Source: Novosphingobium fuchskuhlense (GTDB lineage Bacteria; Pseudomonadota; Alphaproteobacteria; Sphingomonadales; Sphingomonadaceae). Taken from it: a stretch of DNA of 64,000 nt. Below, piece by piece: positions 36,766-45,426 of this stretch. Location of the stretch: assembly GCF_001519075.1 (NCBI RefSeq), contig NZ_KQ954245.1, positions 310,001-374,000 of the forward strand, read 5' to 3'. Every line of letters starts with the position of its first letter. The stretch's first letter is position 1. The notes under the pieces were generated by a model. It did not search any database. It saw only the letters and a program-made list of their open reading frames with translations, and was not told where the DNA came from. A program made the translations under genes and the position numbers.

Positions 36766-37252
36766 CGCCACCTCGATCATCGCGCTCCCCGCCGCGCCGC
36801 TTCATGCGCTGGAAATCTGGAGCAACCCGCAAGACCTTGCCACCCGCGTCCACAAGGCGCTCGGCTTTGCGCTCCCGCCGATGAACCGCAGCGCGGGCAA
36901 CGCCGCGATCACGCTGCTGCGCTACGAACCCACCGTCTGGCTGGTCGAAGGCGATACCTCGGTGCTCGCCGATACGCTGGGCGATGACGGCGCGCTCACG
37001 GCCATCGGCGGCGGGATCGTCCGCTTCCGCATCGCCGGTCCGGGCTGGCGCGAACTGCTGCTGGAGGGCGGTGTCTTCGATACCAGCCCCGCCGCACTCC
37101 CGGTCGGCGCCACCGCCGCCACGGTGATCGACCATGTCGGCGTGCGCCTCTTTGCGACAAGCGAGGACGCCTGCATTGTCTACGTGCCGGCAAGCTATGC
37201 GCAGAGCCTGCACCACTTCTGGGAAGAGGCGCTCCCGCTGCTGGGGGCGTAA
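36758..37252 (+). CDS. soxG: Sarcosine oxidase gamma subunit
   Basis: The 164-residue protein matches the SoxG family: WLVEGDTS in the middle, FRIAGPGWRELLLEGGVFD, then DHVGVRLFATSEDACIVYVPASYAQSLHHFWEEAL near the end, resembling the GcvT-related fold. I chose GTG 36758 with GGGGAA 7 bases upstream; it overlaps the soxA stop by 8 bases. ATG 36734 is possible. It completes the soxBDAG set. No glyA, folD or purU genes follow, unlike many sox operons. Confidence 0.9.
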   Translation: MTDATSIIALPAAPLHALEIWSNPQDLATRVHKALGFALPPMNRSAGNAAITLLRYEPTVWLVEGDTSVLADTLGDDGALTAIGGGIVRFRIAGPGWRELLLEGGVFDTSPAALPVGATAATVIDHVGVRLFATSEDACIVYVPASYAQSLHHFWEEALPLLGA

Positions 37253-37271
37253 GCGCTACCTTCGCGTGTGC

Positions 37272-37309
37272 CCGCTCTGGATCCCCGCCTGCGCGGGGAT
37301 CCAGAGCGG
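37272..37309. terminator. Long perfect hairpin between sox operon and convergent FAD gene
   Basis: A 17-base perfect stem (37272-37288 pairing with 37293-37309, left arm starting CCGCTCTGGATCCC) has a 4-base loop CTGC. It sits 19 bases after the soxG stop and 13 bases before the end of the convergent gene, so it probably ends both transcripts. The GGATCCCCGC core resembles short palindromic repeats scattered through many proteobacterial genomes. It may therefore be a mobile or repeated unit used as a terminator. Confidence 0.75.
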
Positions 37310-37322
37310 CTAAGCGAAAACC

Positions 37323-38687
37323 TCAGTGAATCCGCGCGCCCTGCCGCCTGAGTTCGGCCTGCACTGCTGCGACATCCACGCTGGCAAAGTCCCGGCCCGT
37401 CTTCACCGATACAGCCGCTGCCACGCCCGCGCCCTGGCCGGAGACCGCGCAGCACATCATGTTGCGCACGGCGGCATGGCTCACCTTGTCGCCGCCGATC
37501 ACCCGGCCTGCGACGATCAGGTTCGCAATGCCCTTGGGCACCAGCGAACGGTAGGGCACATGGAAATAGCGCCCGGTCGTCGGCAGGATCAGCAGCCCGT
37601 AGCCGTCGATGAATTCGGGGAAGATGCCGATGGAATCCTCGAACCGCGCCTCGCCGCGCACGTCGTCGCCGGTCATGTTGTAGGCTGCATCGATCTTGCG
37701 CGTGTCACGGATCCCAAGCGTCATGCCGAAGTTGCGCAGCTTGGCGGTCTCGCACCCCGGCATGAACGCGCGCAATGCGGCAATCGCGTGCATGGCATCG
37801 GCGCGGCCGTCCATCTCGCCGCGGGTCAGGCTGTCGGGGTCGGTGCCGTCGAGATAATGGTGGACCAGGTTGAGGTAGGTGAGATCGCCCTGATCCGAAA
37901 CCGTGCCCCACGTGCCCGCAATCGTGGCGAGGTTCGGCGGCAACAGACCTGCCTTCAGCGCCTGCCGGAAGGGCTTCCTGAGGAACGGCGAGAACATTTC
38001 GTCCTCCTTGCCGCTTGTCGTGATGTCCCACTCGCCGCCACCGGACCAGTCGCCATAGGTCTGCGGATCGGCCTTCACCGCCTCGATGAAGCGCGCCTTG
38101 TTCACGCCGCTCATCGAGAACATGACCGAGACCGACATCATCTCGTCCACCGGATGCTTGATCGTCGGCGCGCCGCCGCGGAAGGCCAGATCGGCATCCC
38201 CGGTCGCGTCGATCACGCGGCTCGCCAGGATCGCCTCGCGCCCCGCCTTGCTCTCGACGATCACACCCCGGATCACATCGCCTTCCATGATCGGTGCCAC
38301 GACCAGCCGGTGCAGCATCGGGATGACGCCCGCCTCGCGCACCAGCACGTCCGCGACATGCTTGAAGGCTTCGGCATCGAGCGCGTGGCTGATCGATTGC
38401 GGCTCGGGCAAAGCTGCGTCCATCGCGATCGCGCGGTCCTCGAACTCGCGGCCGATGCCTTCGCTGTCGATGGTCGTGGGGTGGCGATACCAGGCGAAGC
38501 CCTCGACGCCGACTTGCGTGATATTGCCGCCGAAGCAGCTGTAGCGTTCGACCAGCGTGGTCTTGACGCCCGCGCGCGCCGAGGCAAGCGCTGCGGCGAG
38601 GCCGCCGGGGCCCGAGCCCACCACGAGCACATCGGTCTCGTGGATCACGTCGATCCGGCGGGCGGGCTCTTCGATCTGTCTGGTCAT
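37323..38687 (-). CDS. FAD-dependent oxidoreductase (FAD_oxidored family)
   Basis: The 454-residue protein begins, after about 17 residues, with the FAD motif TDVLVVGSGPGGLAAALASARAG, then VERYSCFGGNITQVGVEG and VIDATGDADLAFRGGA. A C-terminal segment reads LIVAGRVIGGDKVSHAAVRNMMCCAVSGQGAGVAAAV. This is the pattern of the FAD-dependent oxidoreductase family that includes ThiF-unlike precorrin/tricarballylate-type dehydrogenases. Start ATG 38687 is preferred; GTG 38708 is possible. It faces the sox operon and may act on the same or a related compound. The reaction is unknown. Confidence 0.8.
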   Translation of the reverse strand: MTRQIEEPARRIDVIHETDVLVVGSGPGGLAAALASARAGVKTTLVERYSCFGGNITQVGVEGFAWYRHPTTIDSEGIGREFEDRAIAMDAALPEPQSISHALDAEAFKHVADVLVREAGVIPMLHRLVVAPIMEGDVIRGVIVESKAGREAILASRVIDATGDADLAFRGGAPTIKHPVDEMMSVSVMFSMSGVNKARFIEAVKADPQTYGDWSGGGEWDITTSGKEDEMFSPFLRKPFRQALKAGLLPPNLATIAGTWGTVSDQGDLTYLNLVHHYLDGTDPDSLTRGEMDGRADAMHAIAALRAFMPGCETAKLRNFGMTLGIRDTRKIDAAYNMTGDDVRGEARFEDSIGIFPEFIDGYGLLILPTTGRYFHVPYRSLVPKGIANLIVAGRVIGGDKVSHAAVRNMMCCAVSGQGAGVAAAVSVKTGRDFASVDVAAVQAELRRQGARIH

Positions 38688-38791
38688 GGCTTCAGCAGCA
38701 TGACGCACATGCGCAGGCGGTCAACCGGCGCGCGGGCGGCCGGGCGGGATTAAGCAAGTCTGATGTAGAGCTTCATCCTAGGTGATGCCGC

Positions 38792-39199
38792 TCAGACGCG
38801 GCGGATGCGCGAGGGATCGCTCATCGGGGTATAGACGCGGTGCCGCGTCTCCACCTTCCACTCGCCCGATACCTGTGCGACATGAGCCTGCCGCTGCAAC
38901 GCACGGCCGAGCGCTTCGAGATCGAGCGGCGTATCGAGCTGCATGCCGAAGGTGTGGCCGCCGAACCAGCGGACGATACCGGACACTTCCTGCTCACCGG
39001 GAAGCACCACCAGAACGCGTTCGCCGCGCACCGGGGCGGGCCCGCGGGCGCTGGCGCCGAGGCCGGTCGCCGAAACGTTGCGGATCACGATATCCTGCAC
39101 TTCGCCATCACGATGGATCAGGCGTGCACGGATGATGCGCGGTTGACGCTGTTCGCGCACCACCTGATCCGTCGGCGGAATGGGAGCCATGAATGACAT
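38792..39199 (-). CDS. PilZ-domain protein
   Basis: The 135-residue protein has the PilZ signature in the right order: an arginine-rich RQPRIIRARL segment, then about 25 residues later VRNVSATGLGASAR, corresponding to RxxxR and (D/N)xSxxG. PilZ domains bind cyclic di-GMP. No other domain is present, so it may act as a c-di-GMP adaptor. A second stand-alone PilZ gene lies at 45427-45741, and c-di-GMP enzymes are at 42501 and 60934. The start may be ATG 39199 or ATG 39190. The 190 bases upstream, to 39391, hold nothing else that I can recognise. Confidence 0.75.
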   Translation of the reverse strand: MSFMAPIPPTDQVVREQRQPRIIRARLIHRDGEVQDIVIRNVSATGLGASARGPAPVRGERVLVVLPGEQEVSGIVRWFGGHTFGMQLDTPLDLEALGRALQRQAHVAQVSGEWKVETRHRVYTPMSDPSRIRRV

Positions 39200-39391
39200 C
39201 TACCGCACCATCACCTTGCAACTTTCCAAACCGCGCGGCTTGCGCGCTTCCGGCCCATATTGGATCAAGAGCGGTAAACGATCCGTTATGCATGCAGTGG
39301 GGAACTGCATGATCGCGCAACTTTTGTCCCACTGCGCGCCGGGAAGTCCCGGTTCGGCACCGAAACGTCCCGATACAAGGCCAACGCGTGC

Positions 39392-40090
39392 TCAGGCGGC
39401 GTCGACCATCACGATCTCGCTGTCTTCCAGCGCCGTCACGGTCAGTACCTCGATGTCGCGGATCGCTGCGCCATCACGGGTGTTCACCGTCACGTTCCCG
39501 ATCTTCACCGCGCCCGTGGCCGGCACCAGATAGGCCTTGCGGGCGAGGCCGAGGGGATAGGTCGCGGTCTCTCCGGCACGCAATGTCGCACCCAGAACGC
39601 GGGCATCGGTGCGGATCGGCAGGGCGTCGCCGTCGCCTTCGTAGCCCGAGGCCAGCGCCACGAACTGTCCGGCGCGGTCATGCCTCGGGAAAGGGCGTGC
39701 GCCCCAGCCCGGAGCCTCGCCGCTGCGGGTGGGCATGATCCAGATCTGGAAGATGCGGGTCGTCACGTCTTCCAGATTGTATTCCGAATGGCGGATGCCG
39801 GTGCCTGCGCTCATCACCTGCACGTCGCCCGCCTCGGTCCGGCCCTTGTTGCCCAGACTGTCCTGATGGGTGATCGCGCCTTCGCGCACATAGGTGATGA
39901 TTTCCATGTCGCGGTGCGGATGCGGCGGGAAACCGGACTTCGGCGCGATGGTATCATCGTTCCAGACGCGCAAGGACCCCCAGTTCATCCGTGCCGGATC
40001 ATGGTATTCGGCGAAGGAGAAGTGGTGCTTGGCATCGAGCCAGCCGTGGTTTGCACCGCCGAGGCTGGCGAAAGGGCGCAGTTCGATCAT
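39392..40090 (-). CDS. Pirin family protein
   Basis: The 232-residue bicupin has the pirin metal site: HPHRDMEI in the first cupin, then SAGTGIRHSEYN. The segment RVWNDDTIAPKSGFPPHPH is typical. Bacterial pirins are iron proteins, some with quercetinase activity and others with redox-regulatory roles. The start ATG 40090 follows AGGAGAACCGAC with good spacing. The gene is divergent from a LysR gene whose likely operator is in the shared gap, so it is probably the regulator's target. Confidence 0.92.
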   Translation of the reverse strand: MIELRPFASLGGANHGWLDAKHHFSFAEYHDPARMNWGSLRVWNDDTIAPKSGFPPHPHRDMEIITYVREGAITHQDSLGNKGRTEAGDVQVMSAGTGIRHSEYNLEDVTTRIFQIWIMPTRSGEAPGWGARPFPRHDRAGQFVALASGYEGDGDALPIRTDARVLGATLRAGETATYPLGLARKAYLVPATGAVKIGNVTVNTRDGAAIRDIEVLTVTALEDSEIVMVDAA

Positions 40091-40193
40091 GTCGGTTCTC
40101 CTGATGCGCGCCCGCCGCAACGCATGGGCGCCTTCGTTGAGAGGGATATAGCGCTTGCCGGCTTTCCTGTTCAGTAGGATAAAGTGCACCGAA

Positions 40194-40214
40194 CTATTCT
40201 ATGGAGTCGAATAG
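40194..40214. promoter_or_regulatory. Candidate LysR operator CTATTC-N9-GAATAG
   Basis: A perfect 6-base dyad, CTATTC at 40194-40199 and GAATAG at 40209-40214, lies in the 123-base gap between the pirin gene and the divergent LysR gene. It reads as a T-N11-A type LysR box. Its right arm runs into the GTG start of the regulator, and the Shine-Dalgarno GGAG (40203-40206) is inside the dyad. Binding would block translation initiation or transcription, which suits autorepression. Confidence 0.55.
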
Positions 40215-41143
40215 TGACCAATCCCGGCACCCCGACTTTCGACCAGCTGCGCATCTTTCTCAGCATCGTCGATACCGGCAGCTTCGCCGGTGCGGCGCGC
40301 GCGCTGGGCCGCGCCGTTTCGGTGATCAGCTACGGGGTATCCAATCTCGAAGCCCAGCTCGGCGTGACCCTTTTCGACCGGGAAGGCACGCGCAAACCCC
40401 GGCTCACCACGGCTGGAAGGGCCTTGCTGGCCGATGCGCGGGCCATCGCGCTAGGGGTCGATGGGCTCCGCGCCAAGGTCAAAGGCCTGCTGGGCGGGCT
40501 GGAAGCCGAAGTCGATCTCGCGGTCGATGTCATGATCCCGCCAGAACGGCTGGCCGGTATCTTGCGGTCTTTTGCCGCCGTGTTTCCCACGGTCCAGCTG
40601 CGCCTGCATGTCGAGGCGCTCGGCGCGGTCAGCGCCATGGTCCTCGCGCGCACGGCCACGATCGGCATATCCGGCCCGCTGGCGGCCGAAATGGCGGATC
40701 TTGAAAGCATGGCGGCGGGGGCGACGCTGCTCGTCCCGGTCGCTGCGCCCGATCACCCGCTCGGCCGCATGACCGCGATTCCTCCCGGCGCCGGGCGCGA
40801 TTACATCCAGCTGGTCCTGTCGGACCGGTCGGGCACGACCTCGGGGCGTGATTTCGGCGTCGTCAGCCCCAAGACCTGGCGCCTTGCCGACCTCGGTGCC
40901 AAGCACGCGCTGCTGCGCGAAGGGATCGGCTGGGGCAACATGCCCATGCCAATGATCGAGGGCGACCTCGCTGCCGGCACGCTCGTGCGCCTTGCCATGC
41001 CGGACTACCCGGGGGGTGCGTACCGCTTCATGGGCGTATGGCGCCGCGACACCCCGCCCGGTCCTGCCGCGCAGTGGCTTCTGGACCAGTTCGTGGCGTG
41101 CAGCGGGGGCGATGCCGTCGCCATCAGGATGCCAGAGGCCTGA
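40214..41143 (+). CDS. LysR-family transcriptional regulator, divergent from pirin
   Basis: The 309-residue LTTR has the helix-turn-helix region FDQLRIFLSIVDTGSFAGA, RALGRAVSVISYGVSNLEAQLGVTLFDR and LTTAGRALLADAR, followed by a substrate-binding domain. The GTG 40214 start has GGAG 7 bases upstream. The divergent position suggests it controls the pirin gene and perhaps itself. The effector, possibly a phenolic or redox signal, is unknown. Confidence 0.88.
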   Translation: MTNPGTPTFDQLRIFLSIVDTGSFAGAARALGRAVSVISYGVSNLEAQLGVTLFDREGTRKPRLTTAGRALLADARAIALGVDGLRAKVKGLLGGLEAEVDLAVDVMIPPERLAGILRSFAAVFPTVQLRLHVEALGAVSAMVLARTATIGISGPLAAEMADLESMAAGATLLVPVAAPDHPLGRMTAIPPGAGRDYIQLVLSDRSGTTSGRDFGVVSPKTWRLADLGAKHALLREGIGWGNMPMPMIEGDLAAGTLVRLAMPDYPGGAYRFMGVWRRDTPPGPAAQWLLDQFVACSGGDAVAIRMPEA

Positions 41144-41146
41144 AGG

Positions 41147-42352
41147 TCAGCTCACGCCCGCGGCAAATTCCTTCAGCATCTGCTTGGCGATCACCAGTTG
41201 CATGATCTGCGTGGTGCCTTCGTAGATGCGGTAGATGCGCGCATCGCGGAAAAAGCGTTCCGCTTCGTACTCTGCGAGATAGCCCGCGCCGCCGTGGATC
41301 TGGACGCAGCGGTCCGCTACGCGCCCGCACATCTCGGAGGCAAACATCTTGAAGGCGGCGGCTTCCATCAGGATCTTCTGCCCCGAATCCGCCTTGGCAA
41401 TCGCGTCGCGCATCATGCACTGCGCCGCATAGATCTCGGCCTGGCTGTCCGCGAGCATGGCCTGAATCAGCTGGAACTGCGCGATCGGCTCGCCGAAGGC
41501 CTTGCGCTCGTTGGCATAGCGGATCGCGGTATCGAGGAAGCGCCGCGCCTGCGCGGTCGCGGCCGCACCCACCGAGAGCCGCCCGTTGTCGAGGCTCTGC
41601 ATCGCGGTGGCGAAACCCTTGCCTTCCTCGCCGCCCAGCAGCGCGTCGCCCGGCACGAAGACATCCTCGAGGATGATATCGCCGATGTGGCTGCCCTGCT
41701 GGCCCATCTTCTTGTCGGACTTGCCGCGCGTGACGCCCGGTGTATCGAGCGGCACCAGAAAGGCCGAGACGTGCGCGTTTCTCGGCAAGTTCTCCTTGCT
41801 CGTGCGCGCCATGATCAGGCCCACTTTCGCATAGGGTGCGTTGGTGATGTAGCGCTTGGTCCCGTTGAGCACGTAGCCATTGCCGCAGCGCACCGCCATT
41901 GTGGCGAGGCCTGCCGAATCCGAACCCGATCCCGGCTCGGTCAGCCCGAATGCGGCGATCTCGCCCGCTGCCAGCCGGGGCAGCCACTCGGCCTTCTGTT
42001 CCGGCGTGCCCGCATTCTTGATGGCCGAGCAGACCATGCCGATGTTGATCGAGATGATCGAGCGGAACGCCGGCATTGCATAGCTGATCGCGTGGATCGT
42101 CTCGATATACTGGCTGATGTTCATCCCCGCGCCGCCGTATTCCTCGGGCATGGTGAGGCCGAACAGGCCCATCTCGCGCATTTCGGCGAGCAGCTCTTCC
42201 GGGATCGCGTCGCCCGCGATCACCTGGGCTTCGGCGGGAATCAGCCGTTCGCGCACATAGCGCTGCAGCTGTTCGAGGAACTGGGCGAAGACCTCCGGAT
42301 CCATGCCTGCATTCTGGCCGGAATTGCGCGCCGCGCCGTTCGCATCACTCAT
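41147..42352 (-). CDS. Acyl-CoA dehydrogenase
   Basis: The 401-residue flavoprotein has the ACAD signatures AAFGLTEPGSGSDSAGL and a C-terminal QIHGGAGYLAEYEAERFFRDARIYRIYEGTTQIMQ, with the catalytic Glu in IYEGT. It removes alpha/beta hydrogens from acyl-CoA thioesters. It stands as a single gene, convergent with the LysR gene (4-base gap), so it is not obviously linked to the neighbours. The substrate is unresolved; the sequence fits short/medium- or branched-chain families. Confidence 0.93.
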   Translation of the reverse strand: MSDANGAARNSGQNAGMDPEVFAQFLEQLQRYVRERLIPAEAQVIAGDAIPEELLAEMREMGLFGLTMPEEYGGAGMNISQYIETIHAISYAMPAFRSIISINIGMVCSAIKNAGTPEQKAEWLPRLAAGEIAAFGLTEPGSGSDSAGLATMAVRCGNGYVLNGTKRYITNAPYAKVGLIMARTSKENLPRNAHVSAFLVPLDTPGVTRGKSDKKMGQQGSHIGDIILEDVFVPGDALLGGEEGKGFATAMQSLDNGRLSVGAAATAQARRFLDTAIRYANERKAFGEPIAQFQLIQAMLADSQAEIYAAQCMMRDAIAKADSGQKILMEAAAFKMFASEMCGRVADRCVQIHGGAGYLAEYEAERFFRDARIYRIYEGTTQIMQLVIAKQMLKEFAAGVS

Positions 42353-42500
42353 CAGGCAATCCTCGTCATTCTCGTTGTTTCACAGACGCTAGCCAAGATT
42401 TTGCGGCGGGGGAATTGCTCTTTGCTCCCCATCATCAGGGCGAATGCGTAGCTCTAAGGTCAGCCGGTTTCAGCCACACGGATGGCATTCAAAACGGACC

Positions 42501-43772
42501 ATGCTGAAACGCGTCGAAACCTCCGAGCTCAGGCTTGGCATGTTCATCCACAAGCTGGAGGGAAGCTGGTTCAAGCATCCCTTCTGGAAAAGCAAGTTCC
42601 TGCTGGAGGAAATGTGGATGCTCGAGGCGTTGCAGCGCAGTTCCGTCGAAACCGTGATCATCAATACCGAGCGCGGGCTCAACACCGTGCCCGAGCGCGA
42701 GGTTGTCGCGGTAGGGGCTGTGGCCTCTCCCGCCGCGCCGCCATCCCAGCGCGGTCTGCCGCGCCCCGCCGCGAACAAGTTCGCCGCCGCCCGGGTCGCC
42801 ACGGCCAAGGAGTTCGGCACAGCCCGCAGCATTGCCGAACGCCATTCCAAGCTCGTCAGCCGCGTGTTCATCGAAGCGCGCCTCGGCCGGGGCATCAGCG
42901 CGCGCACGGTCGATCCGCTGATCGACGATATCTACGCCTCGGTGCAACGCAATCTCTATGCCTTCAACGGGTTGCTGCGTTGCCGCGAGGACAGCGAGGA
43001 AACCTATCGCCACGCGCTGGCCACCAGCGCGCTGATGATCGCGCTCGCACGCCAGATGAACCTTTCCGCTGCCGAAACGCGCGAGGCGGGCATGGCGGGC
43101 CTGCTGATGGACGTCGGCGCAAGCCAGGAAACCGGCGGTCCGCCCCATCCCGAGGAGGTCTGGGCCGGTACCACCACCGATCTCGAAGGCGATGCGCTTT
43201 GCCAGCATGTGCTGTCCGGCCATGCCCTGCTCAAGGCTGCAGGCGATATTCCCGATGCCGTGCTCAAGGTGTGTCTGCGCCACCACGAGCGGCTCGACGG
43301 CTCCGGCTACCCGCATCGTCTGGCCGGGCGCGAGATCGATCGGCTTTCGCGCATGGCCGCGATCTGCGACACCTACGATCTGCTCGTGGCCGGCAAGGAA
43401 GGTCGCCCCGGGTTCGATCCGGCCCAGGCGATCCGCCACATGGGTGAGCATGGGTATGGCCTCGATCCCGAGATCATGGTCGATTTCATCGAGATGATCG
43501 GCATCTATCCGATCGGCGCCTTCATCGAACTGCGCTCGGGTCGCCTCGGCATGGTGGTCGACGAGGGCCCCAACGAGCGCGCCTTGCCGACCGTTTTCAC
43601 GTTCTGGTCAAAGCCGCTCGGCAAGAAGGTCAAGGGCGAGGTGATCGTCCTGTCGCAGTGCTACGGCGCGGACGAGATTGCCGGCATCGCCCAGCTCGGC
43701 GGGCTCGATCTGCCCCCGCTCGGCGCGCTGCGCCAGTCGCTGCTGACCGCCTACGCGCGCACTGCGGCCTGA
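42501..43772 (+). CDS. HD-GYP-domain protein with degenerate HD motif
   Basis: The 423-residue protein has an N-terminal DUF3391-like domain (VETSELRLGMFIHKLEGSW) and a C-terminal HD-GYP domain. The GYP part is intact: HHERLDGSGYP (261-271), then AICDTYD with the metal Asp (D290). In the HD signature, normally LLHDIGK, the sequence is LLMDVGA (M203, D204), so the metal-binding His is lost while Asp remains. Catalytic c-di-GMP hydrolysis may be reduced or absent, and the protein may be a sensor or scaffold. ATG 42501 matches the family start. It overlaps the convergent flavoprotein gene by 22 bases. Confidence 0.85.
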   Translation: MLKRVETSELRLGMFIHKLEGSWFKHPFWKSKFLLEEMWMLEALQRSSVETVIINTERGLNTVPEREVVAVGAVASPAAPPSQRGLPRPAANKFAAARVATAKEFGTARSIAERHSKLVSRVFIEARLGRGISARTVDPLIDDIYASVQRNLYAFNGLLRCREDSEETYRHALATSALMIALARQMNLSAAETREAGMAGLLMDVGASQETGGPPHPEEVWAGTTTDLEGDALCQHVLSGHALLKAAGDIPDAVLKVCLRHHERLDGSGYPHRLAGREIDRLSRMAAICDTYDLLVAGKEGRPGFDPAQAIRHMGEHGYGLDPEIMVDFIEMIGIYPIGAFIELRSGRLGMVVDEGPNERALPTVFTFWSKPLGKKVKGEVIVLSQCYGADEIAGIAQLGGLDLPPLGALRQSLLTAYARTAA

Positions 43773-45388
43773 CCGAGCAGGTCCATCGCCAGCGCTTCGG
43801 CGACGCGGATGCCATCGACCGCTGCGGACAGGATGCCGCCCGCATAGCCCGCGCCTTCGCCCGCCGGATAGAGCCCCGGCGTGTTGAGGCTCTGGAGATC
43901 GCTCCCGCGCGTGATCCGCACCGGCGACGAGGTGCGCGTCTCCACCCCCGTCAACACCACGTCCGGATGGTCATAGCCCGGCATCTGGCGGCCGAACACC
44001 GGCAGCGCCTCGCGCATGGCGGCAATCGCGAAATCGGGCAGGCACTGCGAAAGGTCGGTCGGCGTCACGCCCGGCTGGTACGAGGGCGTGATCTCGCCGA
44101 ACCCGGTCGAGGGCCGTCCGGCAAGGAAATCCCCGAGTTTCTGCCCGGGCGCGCGATAGGTGCTGCCACCCGCCACAAAGGCCAGCTCCTCCCACTTGCG
44201 CTGGAAGGCCACTCCGGCGAGGGGACCACCGGGATAGTCGCGGTCCGGGTTGATATCCACGACGAGGCCCGAATTGGCGTTGAATTCGGCGCGCGAATAC
44301 TGGCTCATCCCGTTGGTGACCACGCGCCCCGGCTCGGAAGCAGCGGCCACCACGCGCCCGCCCGGACACATGCAGAAGCTGTAGACCGAGCGGCCATGGC
44401 TGGTCTGGTGGGCCAGCGAATAGGCGGCGGGGCCAAGGATCGGATGTCCCGCACCCGGGCCATAGCGCGCGACATCGATCAGGCGCTGGGGATGCTCGAT
44501 CCGCACGCCCACGGCAAAGGGCTTGGCCTCGATATGCACGCCCGCCGCGTGCAGTACGGCAAAGGTATCCCGCGCGGAATGGCCCACTGCCATGATCACC
44601 CGCCGTGCGGGCAGCACTTCGCCGGTCGAGAGCACGAGGCCCTCCAGCTGCCGCTCGCCGTGCGCGTCCCTGCCGATCACGAAGTCCTCGACCCGCGTCT
44701 CGAACCGGTACTCGCCGCCGAGCGCCTCGATCGTCTCGCGGATCGACATGACCATCGTCACCAGCCGGAACGTGCCGACATGGGGGTGGGCCTCGGTCAG
44801 GATTTCGGGCGGGGCGCCGGCTTTGACAAATTCGGTGAGCACCTTGCGGCCAAGGTGCCGGGGATCCTTGATCCGGCTGTAGAGCTTGCCGTCGGAAAAG
44901 GTGCCCGCACCGCCTTCGCCGAACTGGACGTTCGATTCCGGCGTCAGTTCGCTGCGCCGCCACAGGGCCCAGGTATCCTTGGTCCGCGCCCGCACCGCCT
45001 TGCCGCGCTCGATGATGATGGGCTTGAGGCCCATCTGGGCCAGGATCAGCGCCGCCAGCAGCCCGCACGGCCCAGCGCCGATCACCACCGGGCGCGGGCC
45101 CTGCCAGTCTGCCGGGGCCATCACGGGGAAGCGGTAGCTCGTATCGGGGGAAGGGCGGACATGCGCGTCGCCGGCATGGCGCGCGAGCACCGCCGCCTCG
45201 TCGGTCACGCTCGCGTCGATCGCATAGACCAGCTTGATTGCGGACTTGCGCCGCGCGTCATTGCCGCGCTTCGCCACGCTGTAGCGCAGCAGAGCGGTCG
45301 GCTCGATTTCCAGCCGCTCGGCAATTGCGGCCTCGAGCTCGGCAGGCGAGTGATCGAGAGGCAGCTTGAGTTCGGTGAGGCGCAGCAT
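43751..45388 (-). CDS. Uncharacterised FAD-dependent dehydrogenase (COG2509-like)
   Basis: The 545-residue protein has a small N-terminal domain (MLRLTELKLPLDHSPAEL) with a lysine/arginine-rich KRGNDARRKSAIKLVYAID, then an FAD motif PVVIGAGPCGLLAALILAQMG. The family-typical ERGKAVRARTKDTWALWR and FGEGGAGTFSDGKLYSRIKD follow, and YPAGEGAGYAGGILSAAVDG is at the end. This matches the NAD(FAD)-utilising dehydrogenase family COG2509, widespread but without an assigned reaction. Its last 22 bases overlap the end of the HD-GYP gene on the other strand. Confidence 0.88.
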   Translation of the reverse strand: MLRLTELKLPLDHSPAELEAAIAERLEIEPTALLRYSVAKRGNDARRKSAIKLVYAIDASVTDEAAVLARHAGDAHVRPSPDTSYRFPVMAPADWQGPRPVVIGAGPCGLLAALILAQMGLKPIIIERGKAVRARTKDTWALWRRSELTPESNVQFGEGGAGTFSDGKLYSRIKDPRHLGRKVLTEFVKAGAPPEILTEAHPHVGTFRLVTMVMSIRETIEALGGEYRFETRVEDFVIGRDAHGERQLEGLVLSTGEVLPARRVIMAVGHSARDTFAVLHAAGVHIEAKPFAVGVRIEHPQRLIDVARYGPGAGHPILGPAAYSLAHQTSHGRSVYSFCMCPGGRVVAAASEPGRVVTNGMSQYSRAEFNANSGLVVDINPDRDYPGGPLAGVAFQRKWEELAFVAGGSTYRAPGQKLGDFLAGRPSTGFGEITPSYQPGVTPTDLSQCLPDFAIAAMREALPVFGRQMPGYDHPDVVLTGVETRTSSPVRITRGSDLQSLNTPGLYPAGEGAGYAGGILSAAVDGIRVAEALAMDLLGQAAVRA

Positions 45389-45426
45389 TTCCTTCCCCTA
45401 CCCAGAAGCGCGGCAGGGGGAAAGGT

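Noticed and set aside
40451..40906. Reverse-strand open frames inside the LysR gene
   Set aside because: Antisense shadow of an intact LTTR gene.
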